From positions 2,226,322 through 2,290,321 of the forward strand of contig JAKJHU010000065.1 of NCBI GenBank assembly GCA_022316685.1: 64,000 nt of DNA. Reading direction: 5' to 3'. The translations under genes were made by a program, and so were the position numbers. Shown piece after piece: positions 63,701 to 64,000 of the stretch. Position 1 is the first letter of the stretch. Each line of letters begins with the position of its first letter. Below the pieces are notes generated by a model. That model did not search any database, had not been told where the DNA came from, and saw only the letters and a list, made by a program, of their open reading frames with translations. The DNA is from Progne subis subis (Eukaryota > Chordata > Aves > Passeriformes > Hirundinidae).

Positions 63701-64000
63701 AAAATGCTGCACTCCCAACATACTAATTAGGATCATGTATTAGTGTTTTTAAAAATCTTCAGAGGTTTGTATTTCTAGTCATGTAAAGGATTGAGTATAT
63801 GTAAAGACTGCTTGTGTGTGCTCTTAGTGCTCTCATGGATGAACTACCAGAGCTTGATTTGACCTATATAACAACATACATGAACAAGATGACAATATTG
63901 TCAAGTCGTATAGAAAAAATACTGATGTGGTTCAGAATTTCTACAGGGTTTTTTATTTCTCTGAAACATGAGCTCAAGTCCATTATGTGAAGTTGTGTTC
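54727..64000. other. AT-rich intergenic or intronic DNA, no gene seen
   Basis: Short frames only (up to 108 codons), overlapping on both strands. An 83-codon plus frame at 54795-55046 has a tidy Val/Leu/Lys composition but no family resemblance and no splice signals that I trust. A somewhat GC-richer stretch lies at 60110-60420. No repeat body was recognised. Confidence 0.45.
62308..62338 (+). repeat. Near-tandem 14-bp duplication
   Basis: TTTGAGATAACTTT occurs twice with a period of 17 bases. It contains a GATA word in each copy. No function is implied. Confidence 0.8.

Overview
The window looks like 64 kb of bird nuclear DNA, most likely from a songbird. It is AT-rich and almost free of genes. 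The bird assignment rests on three interspersed repeats. The first is a 5'-truncated CR1 retrotransposon at about 49680-49965, in the CR1-J-like 3' region style. The second is a decayed ERVL-type LTR segment at about 37965-38609, with the subrepeats and 3' end typical of bird endogenous retroviruses. The third is a complete solitary LTR at 54066-54721 that starts TGTCCTGG, ends GGACA and is flanked by a perfect 5-bp target duplication (GCTGT). Nothing points to a bacterial, viral or plasmid origin. No rRNA or CRISPR array was seen, and no tRNA B-box was noticed.

Layout. 1-15180 is AT-rich intergenic or intronic DNA with simple repeats; the most striking is a 190-bp tract made almost only of A and C at 1011-1200. 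15181-15410 is a compact, dense CpG island with GC boxes, a CTCF-like motif and a G-quadruplex-forming run. Next to it, on the minus strand at 16000-17312, is the only stretch with a coding-like look: a 206-bp open block with good splice sites (17107-17312), a possible 71-bp middle exon (16459-16529) and a long open block (16000-16394) whose phases fit together. I do not recognise the protein, and it could be a small gene, a decayed gene or chance. 17320-37960 and 38610-64000 are again AT-rich and without convincing genes, apart from the repeats listed.

By eye, long homopolymers are mostly T on the given strand. This would fit a long intron or non-coding transcript read on the plus strand, but I could not compute the skew. 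Apart from the minus-strand exon candidates, I regard the predicted open frames as chance. I see no defence, biosynthetic or other novel system; the best leads are the 16.0-17.3 kb exon candidates and the neighbouring CpG island.
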